A stretch of 64,000 bases of DNA. Origin: Gigaspora margarita. Its lineage: Eukaryota > Glomeromycota > Glomeromycetes > Diversisporales > Gigasporaceae. The notes under the pieces are model-generated. The model did not search any database and was not told the origin of the DNA. It saw only the letters and a list, made by a program, of their open reading frames with translations. Positions 48,240 through 59,911 of the stretch are shown here, piece by piece. Position 1 is the first letter of the stretch, and every line of letters begins with the position of its first letter. Both the position numbers and the translations under genes were made by a program. The DNA lies in contig WTPW01000371.1 of NCBI GenBank assembly GCA_009809945.1, positions 353,675-417,674 on the forward strand, read 5' to 3'.

Positions 48240-48355
48240 TTATGATCTACTAATTAGAATCATGTTATTTTAGTACCAATCGATTCATCTCAGTTAGATG
48301 AATTGATTGGTACCAAAATTGTTGAATTCTAATTAGTGAATCACAAGATATTATG
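48240..48355. repeat. Hairpin of the GGTACCAATCGATTCATCT family
   Basis: A roughly 115-bp palindrome within the left arm of the giant palindrome (TTAGTACCAATCGATTCATC around CAGTT, outer arms CTAATTAGAATCA and GAATTCTAATTAG). Its mirror in the right arm is at about 50728-50845. Confidence 0.7.
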
Positions 48356-49026
48356 ATTAAAGTAATATTTAAAGTAGATATAGGTATTATAGCAATAGAA
48401 ATATTGCGGTGTATAGCAAAGTTTTGTGAACTATCAAACAGAATTATGAAATTTTGGCACTATTTGATTTGTTTCATTGAGACAAATCGAATAGAACTAA
48501 AATTATATGATTTTGACTAATACTTCTCAATGTATCATAATTTAACCACAATAAGCTATGCAAAGCAAAATTTAAAACTAGCATAAAATTAAGAATAATT
48601 TTTGATAGACCAGTCTGTTTTTTATAATTTTACTGCCAAAATGACTGCCTTGAAGTGATGATTCCAACAAGCCCAAAATTGCTAAAATCCAATTACAGGA
48701 TTATAGGATCATTAAAGTTTTATTATTATTTTGATGAAAATAGATTAGTTAAACTAATCTAATTTTTATCAAAAACAATACAAAAAACTTAATGATCCCA
48801 TGATCCTGTAATTGGATTTTAGCAATTTGGGCTTGTTGGAATTGCCTCTTCAAGGTGATTATTTTGGTAAAATTATAAAAAATGGAATGGTCTGTCAAAA
48901 GTTATTTATGATTTCATATTAATTTTAAAATTTGCTTTTTGCAGCTTATTTTGGTTAAATTATGATATATCAAGAAGTATTAGTCAAATTACATGATTTG
49001 GTACCATTCAATTCATCTCAATGAGA

Positions 49027-50281
49027 CAGTGATGGCAAATGACTTGAAATTACCCAAATGACTCAAATGACTGGTCACCAGTCATTGGGTCATTTCAAAA
49101 ACCAGATGACCTGTTATGGTCATTTGAAATCCCGTGATGTGGCTGACCAATCAGAATGTGCATCACGTAGATCACATTTATTTTTTTAAAATTTTTTTTT
49201 CTTTTATAACTATTCGTAGGTGCTGATATTACCGCTACGTCGTTATGGAGGTTGATTAGGTTGTTGGTGTTCAAGTTTTTGTTGGTAAGTAATTAAGTTG
49301 TAGTCGTGCTGCTGTATTTCATTTTTTTATTAAGTTCTGATCATTTATTGTTTAGTCATCGCTGGTACCACTGAGTAGAAGTCGCATTAGTACTAGTGAT
49401 TAGGACGTTGTTGGTAAGTGATTAGCTGCTATTGTATTTTGTTTTTGTTCTGTCATTGATTAAACTAATGTTGTTGATTAGTCATCCTTGAAGCTGTCGA
49501 GTAGGTCATTATTAGTACTGATTAGGTAGGTGATTAAGCTGTAGTTGGTGCTGTTGTATTTTGTTCTTTATAGTTCATTGATTAAGTTGCATTTGGTTTC
49601 TGCTGGAGCGTCTTTATTGGTACAAGCGATTAGATCGTGTTGTTGGTGCTGGTGGTCAGGTCTTGTCACTATGTCGTTGATGCTGGCTATAAGATCTTGT
49701 CGAGTATGTGTTGTTGGTACTGTTGGACTGTTGTTGATTCAATTGTCATTTGCCGCTATTGAGGAGGAACAGAATTCAAGTGGATTCGAAAATTAGGGTT
49801 AGAGTACGGGTGTACCTGGTACATATGGTAAAATCAATCCGAAAAATGAGTTTTATATAAAAATTCAGAAACTACTAAAGTTTCGCTCCCGCTTATAATG
49901 TATATATCAATTGCAATTTACGATATAAATTAGATTTTTTTATTTTATTTAATTTATTTTTTTTTAAAATAAAAACTTCAATTTTTTTAAAATTAATTAA
50001 TATTGTGCAATAAAATCATTGCATATGAACTCACAAGATATTAAAGTATAATGGAGTGCAAGTTAAAGATTACATGTGAGAAGCATTACATAAGTTTTCA
50101 TGACCAATAGGATGTCAATTCTATATGTGAAATGACCAATGACTCAAATGACCGCGGTCATTTGGTCATGAGTCATTTGCAAATGACCTAAGATTTGAAT
50201 GACCAAAAATGACCGGTCATTTTGAGGTCATTTGGGGTCATTAGGAAAATCAGCAAATGACCAGGTCATTTGCCATCACTG
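49027..50281. mobile_element. hAT-type MITE, family 1, copy B
   Basis: Ends CAGTGATGGCAAATGAC and TGGTCATTTGCCATCACTG-type sequence, with the perfect 8-bp duplication CAATGAGA at 49019-49026 and 50282-50289. Subterminal AAATGACC/GGTCATTT clusters match copy A. The 1255-bp interior differs from copy A and includes a GTTGGTGCTG-rich, GC-richer patch (about 49210-49790) that encodes nothing recognisable. The insertion point is the loop of a TCTCAATGAGA hairpin. Confidence 0.92.
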
Positions 50282-50395
50282 CAATGAGATGAATCAAATA
50301 GTAACAAAATTATTTGATTCTGATCAATAGAACTTAATAGATAATAAAAATAGTATGTGTGCAATAATTGGTATTTGTGTTATAATTCAACAACC

Positions 50396-50690
50396 CAGAC
50401 ATCTAGTATAGAGACCATACTTGAAATTTTTCAGCAAAAACACCTAAAATTTGGAAAGCAAAAAACAGTTTTTGGCAATTATCTTGGCATTTAGTGGTCC
50501 AAATTGAATGAACTTTTTTTAAAATGAAGCTCTCAGTAAGATGCATCTAACAAAAAAAAAAGTTCATTCAATTCTGATTACTGGATTAGAAGTTATTAAA
50601 GTAAATAGAATTTGTCATTTTTAGCAAACTGGGTCAAAATTGGCCAAAACCCAGTTATGACCTATTTGAGAGATGTCTGGGGTCCTATAA
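50396..50690. mobile_element. MITE with CCCAGACATCT ends, copy 2
   Basis: CCCAGACATCTAGTATAGAG at the left is matched by GAGAGATGTCTGGGG at the right. It matches the copy at 40425-40715 and interrupts the right arm of the giant palindrome. Confidence 0.75.
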
Positions 50691-51503
50691 TTTATCTTTT
50701 TTTATTTGTATATTGTAATTAACAATATCTTATGATTTAGTGATTAGAATTGAATGATTTTGGTACCATTCGATTTGTCTTGATGAGAAGAATCAAATGG
50801 TACCAAAATCATTGATTCTGATTGATATATTATGTATTATTAGCTAAAATACTTAACTGCACCATAATACCATGTCTACCTTACTTAATAGATTTTAAAG
50901 TTATCTATTATATTAGCAAGTTAAAATTTCCTGTACTATAAAAATTTTTTTCAACTTTAACCTTATTTTTCACTTAGTAAAAAGTTCTTAAAGTGCATTT
51001 TGATCTTAATATAAGTAGAATTACCTACTAAACAAGTTTACTTAAAAGCCCAAAGCAGGTTATCTTAACAAATAAGGAGTTTATATTAAAAGCCCAAAAA
51101 GTTTAACTTTAGTACATAGGTAACCCATTTTTCTTACAAGTTAACTACTTCAGGCTTCTAAATAAAGTTGTTTAGGCATGTTTTTACATATACTCAACAT
51201 TTTAAAATTAGCAAATATTTGATTTTGGCCAAGTTATATTTCTATTTTATGCAAAATTGGCAAAATTTTAATTCAATTTTTAAGCTCAATTTTTTCTTCT
51301 CACCTTTTTTTACATTTCTAAAAAATTTAATTTAAATAATAAGTAAGACTTAAAAAGGGGTTTAACTCAAAGTTATATAGTAAATTCATATGTTTTTTTA
51401 AAATTTTAATTATAGATAACAATAAATAGAACATGTTCTGAGCCTGATAACACATAAAAACAGTTTTATAAACTAAATTTTTGGTTATAAACATTTGTCT
51501 TGC

Positions 51504-53089
51504 ATTATAGCAGGTCTTGATATTTGGGTAGCAAAAATTTTTAAACCTAATCCTAGGGTCTGATAATTCACATAATTTGTAATTTTCTGGATGCATAATT
51601 TGGCATTTACTAGATCATAATGCTCAACACCTAATCCCATTAACACTATATTAAGAAGCTACAGTTAGGCTTCCAAAAAAATTACCTGTGTGATTTCAGA
51701 ATTTTTGGAGTTATAAAACCAATATTACACAATGTATAAATGAAGCATGTTTTCTGAAAGTGGGTTTATCATGCTAATTTCATATACTGATTTCGTTCAA
51801 GCACCAATTGTGTAATATTGATTTTATAGCCTTTAAAAATTCTGAAATTGCATGGTATGAGGGGCTGCTCAGTGCTAGTATATAATTATTTTTTATTTTG
51901 TGTGGTTTATTTTATTATTTTTTATCATTATCTATTATTATTATATATTTCTTTCTTTCACCTATATATATATCTATAAATAACTTAAAATAGTTAGTAT
52001 ATAAATATACACTGCTCCAAAGTAGAAGTAGATTATCATTTTCTTATCTGTAAGTCAACTGTGCATTTCTTCACGAAAAGCATTTTCATGCATTTCTGAC
52101 TTTTAGCTCAATATGGCATTTTAGCCAGATCATGCATTTCTGGCAGATCGTGCATTTCAGCACTTTCTGACATTTTGGGCAGAAATGCAGTAGCAGAAAC
52201 CTGCATCAGAATAAGAATGTAAAAAGTATTTAAGCAATGGTTCTATCGCGCTTAATAAAGGATAACTCAGTTGAGTTTGATACTTTGAAACCATAATAGT
52301 AGAAGTAGTAACTCCTATAGTTAATAACTTGTCTCCTAAAACTCATCTCTATATACTTTTCATTATTGTTATAAAACCTTGTTGCCAGTTTTGTTAAGAG
52401 TTAACCTTATAAAATTCGAGTAGAAGAAGTTAACGTAGTATAGTCTCTGTCTATTTATCCTAATAGTATTACCCATAAAAGAAAGTAAAAGAACTTAAGT
52501 CATAGCACTTACCCTATTTATACTAAAAACCTTGGTTAGTCACCTGCTCTATTGTTACTACAAATAAAACAAGGCTTAGCTACTTTATTTATCAAACAAT
52601 CAGTAACCCTGTGGTCACTTGTCATTAATAGACCTTGGAACCCCATGATCCATAATATTCGATTTCTAACTGCCTTCAGCTGCTGTCAGAATTTAATAAA
52701 GTCCAATCAGAACTACCATGTGATATCGTGAATGAAGTTTACAATTAAAATTGAATATCAAATCTCCAAGACCCTCGGAATCTTAAACCCTGGACCAAAT
52801 TAACCTTGCCTCTTTCTGCCTACCACCTCAAGGTTAAGAAGTCTTAAGCATTTGATTAAGTTAGTTTAGTTAGTGTTATTAGTGTATAGTGATTAAAGTT
52901 AGACAAAGGGTATAATTTTCCCCTTCTCAACGGGTAATTTTTGGAAGCCTAGCTACAGTACTATATTCAGGAGATGCAACTCTTACTAAATATACATATT
53001 GGCTAAAAATGACTACAAATAACAATTGGGGTAGGATAATGATAAAAAAAGAAAATTAGCATGACTTTACACTGTCATAATGTACATAC
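51504..53089. other. Gene-free stretch
   Basis: Contains a pair of related inverted segments (CAATATTACACAATG.ATA near 51719 and TTGTGTAATATTGATTTTAT near 51808), indicating a small foldback at about 51700-51850. A cluster of TGCATTTCTG words lies at 52070-52200. The less AT-rich block 52400-52930 has no supported reading frame. Confidence 0.45.
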
Positions 53090-56000
53090 TGTTATGACTG
53101 GTTGTGAGAGCAATATGTATGATCACACAGTTTAGCTCCTTGCAACCTAAGTTAGTTTATTATTAAAGGACAGTTTCTTTTTAATTCATATTCAGGAAAT
53201 AGTTGAAATCTGAGATGAACTTTATTAAGGTGAAACTCAGGCTTTAAATATATTTTAAATTATTAAGAACTACTGCGTGCTAAACTTTTCATGATTTCTT
53301 GTACCCCAAGGCTGCGAAGCATTCGTGCTTGCAGGCTGTGAGCATTAATGCTTCAAAATAAACAAAGCCTCCCTACGTTATTATTACACGCCAAGAGTCT
53401 ATAACTTATAGCGAACCAACACCAAGGGCCAACAATTACTAGTATATCCAACAATTTATGGACAACAATAATCTGTGCCTCCGCCCATTGCATGCAAACA
53501 AAAATATTACCTCCAAGCCTCCACTACAACCAAATACCTTGTAATTTCAGATGGCTTGAGTCACTGGAGTCTTCTGGTATTACCAAATTGTATTCAAGTC
53601 ACGGATTAAAAATTTTAACTATGGCATACTCCCCTTATTGAGTGTGAGCTCCTGCGAACACTTTCTTTTCAGAAATGGCTTAAAGTAGGCCCAAATACCA
53701 ATTCCTTTGCTATAACAAACTTATAGCGACTCTTCCATAGATCATCAATAGATAGGAGATTATGATTTGGAAGTTTAAACTTTTCCAGCTTTGACAATAC
53801 TATTTTATAAATCCTAAAGATGATTGTATATATACTAAACTAAGCCCTTGGATTTTAACAGGCTCACCCACAACCTTAAACCAACCACACTTAAAAAAAT
53901 AAAATTAAATAAATAAAACTAAACAAATGAAATAAATTAAAACAAAATAAAATGAAATAAAACAAAAATTCTTTGTTTGTCTAATCAATTAGAGAGTTAT
54001 ATTAATTGTTGTCATGCACCTCTCTCTCGTGTGTGACCATCATGACCAACCTTAAACTCATGTTACATCCTTTTGTTACAACTATAACCAGTGTCCACAT
54101 TTTCCAGCATTGGTGATCTCTTTATGTTAGCACTCTAGGCCTTCTATTCTTAGCAGAAGGATTTCATTATAATGCTCAGAATGTTTGCTAATTCTTTAGC
54201 TCGTTTTGTGTAGTACCTAATTACGTGCCAGTACCAGGCTTATTTAAATGACTTATAGTCAGTATACCTCCCTGCTGCACAGTACCTATTCACACCAGTA
54301 CTAGGCTCTTAGTTCTTGACTTATACAGATACATTTTTAGAAACAACCAATCTGCATTGAAATTTTGATCGAGATAGACATATATTATAATTATTATTAT
54401 TGTTGTAGCTAGCTTGTATTTCCAGAATGTGAAAGCTAAACCTAAAATCTTTCTAAGACTTCTTGCCATGACAGTTCATATGGTCTGAGGGGTGGCTTGA
54501 TTAGTTTCATAGTTCTGTTTTGATAATAGTCTCATATTTTCCAGATTCATATTGCTTGTTTAAAATGCATGCTCAGGTCAAATTCGATATACCCTTATCC
54601 TGCAAGTAGCTGTTATGCTTGGCAACTCTACTGTTATGTCCACTTGGGTAAGATGAAATTACTTATCATGTATAATTTTGGTTTAAATTGATCTATAATC
54701 TCAATAAACCTGAATTTCGATTTATGACTAATATAGTATATTATAAGAAAATATGTAGATTGGTCGAAGATGTGTGTAATTAGTCTTTTCCTTTTTTTTC
54801 TATTATTGATCTTTTTTTTTATTAGTGACCATTTAATGTCACCTGTAACTATAAGCAGGATGTACATGGACAGTTGTGGACATAAGTTTGGACAGTTATG
54901 AACATTTTTAAGCAAAAATATAAATTGAAATTACTTAAAATTTTATAATGATAACATGATTTAAAATTAAGTTAAAAAGATTTATCACTAAATTTTACAT
55001 ATAATTGTATATTTTTTAATAATATATACTTTATTATAAGATGTATGGACACTATGGACACTGTGGACATGGACGTGGTCATGGATATGGACAAGCCAAA
55101 AAAGGTATAGACAAGTAAACATGATATCACTGACTATAAGGGCTAAATCTCTAAATTGATATTGCTCTTGATTCGATAGTTACCTCCTTCTACTGATTTC
55201 AACTTTTTCCATACAGTAACCACATTTTTTCCTGCAGCATGACATTCGATGTCTTATATTCTTCTTATTGTTCCTCCTAAAACTAGGTACCCCTACTATA
55301 CATAGCTATCGTTATTGTCCTTTCCTTTATTATGCCAAGTCAGATTGCTTCTGGTACATCCATTCTTCCTGGCTCCAACATAATCTGTCCTTCTATCTTT
55401 ATATCCAGCTGACCACATAAAAACAAACTTAATTCTCCAAATTTATCCATGCTATGTCATCTTTTCTCTCTATATATCCTATAACTTACAGGTCCCTCAA
55501 GATCGACATATCCTATCCAAATTCAAAATTCTTAATCTTATTTCTCAGCAGTTACTTGATATAATCAATATTTATACATGTCATGCTCTTCTGGGCCAGA
55601 CTAAAAAACCATTCTATATGCCTGTCTCACATATAAATATTATATCCCACTGTCGGCCTATGTTACATCCATTTTCTAAAGAATGAGGGTCACAGTCTTC
55701 ATGGCTTCATAGGTTTTTTTCAAATTAACTTTGCTAGGATATAAAAGGTGTGGGTTGAACATTCACTCCATACAACTGGCACCAAATGTTACAACTGGTT
55801 GGGAGAGCAATGTGCACAATTGCATAGTTTAGCTCCAGTCACAATTTAATTAGTTTATTATTAAAGGACAGTTTCTTTTTAATTCATATTCAGAAGATAG
55901 TTGAAGTCTGAGATGAACTTTATTAAGGGGAAATCTAAGGCTTTAAGAGTAGGATACATAGATCATTTATCATAATATGATAAATAATCTAAAATCATAT

Positions 56001-57364
56001 TATGATTTTAGTGTCATAATGAGATTTATATAGAAATTAAAAATGCATTACTAATAAAACTTTTTATAGTTGTAATCAAATTTGACTAAAATTTTATAAT
56101 ATATAGAACAAAATGTACATTATATAATAGTAAAATTTTAGTTAAGTATATATTTAAAAAAATTATACTTCTATATATCATAAAGTTTACAAAAAATGAT
56201 TAATTTTGATTGGTCTATATCATATGATCATCATATGATTTTTGTAAAATTAAATTGTTATAACTTGATGAATATTCAACCAATTTTAATAAATTTGCTA
56301 TTTTTAGAATCAGAAAAACCTGCTCTATAATTTTATTTAATAGTTCAAAAATGATTTGCTTAAAAAAATTTTAAAAAATTTTAAAAAGAATAAATCAATA
56401 CCACGAATTTTATATGTAATTTGCAATTTGTACAGCATAGCAGAAGTTCATTTTGATTGGTTGTTAAGATACTCTAGAAAAATTGTCGATCATACCCCGG
56501 ATAGAGTACTGGACAAAAATTTTATAACTCTCGAACTTTAAAAAATTAGTCAATACACTCTAAAGACATATTATAAAATTTACAATATACTAATTTAGTT
56601 TTGTATTAACAAATTTAATTTGGATTTTACAAGAGGTATGTTATTTTTTTCACAATAAATACATATAAATATCTACTAAATAATGCATATGCGACCATTC
56701 CTAACACTACTATTACTATCACTTATTGTGTTATAAATGTCATATTCACAAACTATATACTTGTACTAAATAAATTATAATCAAAAATATTAAAATACAG
56801 TTTAGAATAATAGTTCAAAATTATACTTTTTGTAAAAAAACACAAACAAACTAGTTGAAGCAGAGTCTTTCAATTTCAACTCACCAATTGTTTAGACCGC
56901 TGAACCACCTTCTGACCTTTCAAAATATCCACCTCTCATTTAGTTTTTGGAACTATTGCATCTTATTGCATCTCAGATTAAAAAACAATAAGTTTGAAGG
57001 TAAACTATTAATGACTAAAGTTGGTTGTTACGTTTTGTATTACAAAAAAAAAAGTTTCATATGACGTGATGATTTTACTATTAAAAGTACTTTAAAAATT
57101 ACAATTGACTATATAAAAAAAAGATTGTCACCAATTATATTTATCCTAATAACAGCCAATCAAAACAAACTTCTGCTATGCTAATTTGTACCCCTACCCT
57201 TAAATATATTTTAAATTTTTAATAACTACTGCATGCTAAACTTTTATGATTCCTTGTACCTCAAGGTTGCAAAGCATTCATGTTTGCAGACTGCAAGCAT
57301 TAATGCTCCAAAATAAACAAAGCCTCTCTATGTTATCCTTACAAGCCAAGAGTACTATAACTTA
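53090..57364 (+). mobile_element. Non-autonomous LTR retrotransposon with interrupted 3' LTR
   Basis: The 5' LTR is 53090-53408 (starts TGTTATGACTGGTTG). The 3' LTR is 55787-55946 plus 57200-57364 (starts TGTTACAACTGGTTG). Long blocks match, for example TTAGTTTATTATTAAAGGAC, CTGAGATGAACTTTATTAAG, CATTAATGCT.CAAAATAAAC. The internal 2.4 kb has no gag-pol frame on either strand, so the element is non-autonomous or heavily decayed. A short tandem duplication (AGTACCTA..CCAGTACTAGGC) lies at 54208-54320. No 5-bp target duplication was recognised; LTR ends are approximate. Confidence 0.8.
55947..57199. mobile_element. TTAA-flanked element inserted in the 3' LTR
   Basis: Ends GAGTAGGATACA and TTTGTACCCCTACCC, with TTAA at 55943-55946 and 57200-57203. 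The other LTR of the host element has a single TTAA at the corresponding place (GGCTTTAAATATATTTTAAA), which is a natural empty site and proves a TTAA target duplication as in piggyBac transposition. 1253 bp; only short open frames (56356-56541 and 56855-57064), no transposase. Confidence 0.88.
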
Positions 57365-58189
57365 AAGTTGGGCAACAAAATAAAACCTATCTGAAACTAA
57401 TTTCATTCTCAGTATAATCTGAAACTAGTTTAAGATTTTTAAAAAATCTTAAATGGCCTGAAACCCAAAACTCCAAAATTATAATCTGAAACTTCTTGAA
57501 ACTATATTTTCAACTTTTGAAAATTTATAATATGAATTTTACTAACTATAACTGGCAATGATCATCACCAGTATGTAATTAGCCAATAAATTTGCAGGAT
57601 CAGGTGTAACATGCAAATCAGTTTGTATAACAAAATAAAGATTGTTTTAAAAAAAATGCTAATATCTCAAGGATTTGTCTATGAAACTACCTTTGACATT
57701 TTAGCAAAAAAAATTCCTTGCTAAATTTTGCATATATCTAACAAACTTGCTAAAATCCCAGGCCTTACTCTAACTGAAATGAATTTTTTTTTTGTTTTTC
57801 ATTATTGTTTAATTACACACTGGTGATGATCACCACTGGTTCTTTGTAGTTAAATTTTTATCATATATATAAGTTATAATATATTTATCTATTATTTAAT
57901 AAATAATATAAATAATAAAATTTAATATGGAGGAATCTATTTGTTGCACCCCACAACACACCTTATTTGTCACAGGCATATTTATAACTCAAAATTTTAC
58001 TAAGATAACACCTATTGCACTTCTAACAAAAAATAATCCTCTCACAATTCTGTATTAATTTTGATTTTAACTTTAATTTAACTCTATTTTGATATTAATA
58101 AAGCCTTAAGACCTTATGGGCCATAACATGTTATGGGTGTGACAAATAGTTTTTTCAATAAATATATAATAAGAAATATATTAATCGGT
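57365..58189. other. Gene-free stretch with an inverted-repeat element
   Basis: At about 57550-57838 ACTGGCAATGATCATCACCA(GT.TGTAATTA) is matched by TAATTACACACTGGTGATGA-TCACCACTGGT, a probable 280-bp MITE. No gene. Confidence 0.5.
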
Positions 58190-58330
58190 ATCCGTTTGCT
58201 GTACTAAATTTAGTACAATATACTAAATTTAGTACATTATAAAAGTTTGATATTAAAAAATTGGTATTATTAACTTCAAATTAAATTTATCTAATATATA
58301 ATCCTATATTTAAAAATCATTTAGAATATT
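58190..58330. repeat. Dispersed repeat, relative of 17632-17800
   Basis: GTATCCGTTTGCTGTACTAA-ATTTAGTACAA and following blocks match 17632-17800 in the same orientation. Here the TACTAAATTTAGTAC palindrome is duplicated. Confidence 0.5.
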
Positions 58331-59233
58331 TAATTATTAGATAACTTATCTAAAATTTTTTTATATTTTTGAAAATTTGTTTGCTACTAAAAGCGCAAAT
58401 AAAAATAGAAATTTCTAATTTACACCACAGGTGATTATCACCTATAATGTTGTGTAACATGAAATTTTTAAAATAGTATAAATCGTGTAACATAACTAAT
58501 ACAGGTCGTGTAACATATTGGTTACACAAATTTACAAATTAAGTTTAATAATATTACACAATATTGTAAGCTCCATACTGTAGCTTAGTAGGCCTAAGAT
58601 TGGGGACAAATGTATTTACTACATTTATTGCACTTAAGAGTAAGTTAGATTTAAGATGCTTATACATATGTAATAAATATGCTTTATTGTAAATAAAGGC
58701 CGTGAAGGCCTGTAGTAGATAAGTTTCATGCTGCTTACAATTATCGTCCCCAATAAAGCATATATTTGACCCATACAAATACCCAAATCCATATTTATCA
58801 CTAAGTGCTATAGTGAAAGACTTTCGTTCATATAATTGTCTTGCTCACTGACCACATACCCAATTTTTGTTCAATTTAGGCCTACATATATTAATAAAGC
58901 CGTGGTATTAGAATAAAGCGCAGATTACATACTCAAGTGTTCCAACCCACTCGACATACAGAATTGGTCATGGTTAAAGTAGAGTATAGTTAGTAAATAA
59001 TTGAATAATGAAAGAGCAACATAACCAAAGGAAGGATACTTGACCTACGAATAGCCAAATCACCAAATATAATATGCTTTTTTTACTTAATTCTTACTAT
59101 AGGTTACATAAATGTACGTGGGTTAATAAGATCTGCATTACACGCTTTAAATATCTAAAGTCTACTATGATATTAATCTAACGACACCAATACAAAGTAT
59201 CTAAACTTTAAATTGTAACATAACCTCCTAACT

Positions 59234-59460
59234 CTAACCTTAACCTGGGCTCTAAAACATTTCTTGCAACAATTTATTATAAACTATAACCCCTTCCAAT
59301 CCTAAAGCTCAACCTAACCCTAACCTTACCCTAACCCTAACCTTAACACCCTAACCTTAACCCGGGCTCTAAAACATTCCTTGCAACAATTTATTATAAA
59401 CTATAACACCTTCCAATCCTAAAGCTCAACCTAACCCTAACCTTACCCTAACCCTAATCT
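59234..59460. repeat. 117-bp tandem duplication rich in CCCTAA-like motifs
   Basis: Two units (59234-59350 and 59351-59460) share GGGCTCTAAAACATT, TTGCAACAATTTATTATAAA and CTTCCAATCCTAAAGCTCAA, each ending in CCTAACCCTAACCTTACCCTAACCC. The CCCTAA words are the complement of the TTAGGG telomere motif found at 5546-5572. Confidence 0.8.
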
Positions 59461-59911
59461 TAAATCGGGATTAATTTTGGTCAACAATTATTACACGGAT
59501 TTGAAATTAGTGCCCATGTATATACACGTGATTCATTCAAAGCGTTTATTAAAAATTTAAAAATTAAATGTTAGTAATTCTTGAACTACAACTACATCAA
59601 TATGCAGATATAGGAAAAATAATACTTGACCGATAGTATATGCCTCTGGTCAATTGCAAAACATTCAATTATTGAGCAATAAACCATATAACTACTACAA
59701 TGCAGCTAGCATATTCAAATAACATTCTAATATAGCTTAGTAAATCAATAGAAATCAGATATGTAAAATTTTAAGTGCTATATAGCAAGTGCACATAAAT
59801 CAATAAAGCAACATTTCAACATAAAATATTGTTGAGATACATAGACAGAAACAACCTATTAATAGCATGAAATTAGTTTCCACTAGATAATCTTTACATA
59901 ATAATTAGCAT
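59461..59911. other. Downstream flank of the transposase gene
   Basis: No gene. Likely contains the 3' untranslated and polyadenylation region of the minus-strand gene (TTTATTG/ATTTATT words on the plus strand), not precisely definable. Confidence 0.4.

Larger units (their letters stand above)
46670..51503. mobile_element. Giant nested palindrome interrupted by three insertions
   Basis: The left arm is 46670-47280 plus about 48150-48757. The right arm is 48762-51503 minus a 1255-bp hAT element and a roughly 300-bp MITE. After removing insertions the arms are each about 1.2 kb. Paired blocks include CCTGCTATAATGCAAGAC-side ends (diverged), CAGGC.CAGAACATG, GGCCAAAATCAAATATTTGC, AAACTTGTTCAGC, TATAGT.CAG, CTAAGGTAGA.ATGG.TATTAT, and near the centre GGATTTTAGCAATTTGGGC against GCCCAAAATTGCTAAAATCC. 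The outer arms match the smaller palindrome at 35640-36730. No coding sequence. Confidence 0.75.

Noticed and set aside
49545..49796. 83-codon frame inside hAT copy B
   Set aside because: Lies in a GTTGGTGCTG-like repetitive filler; no match to hAT transposase motifs.
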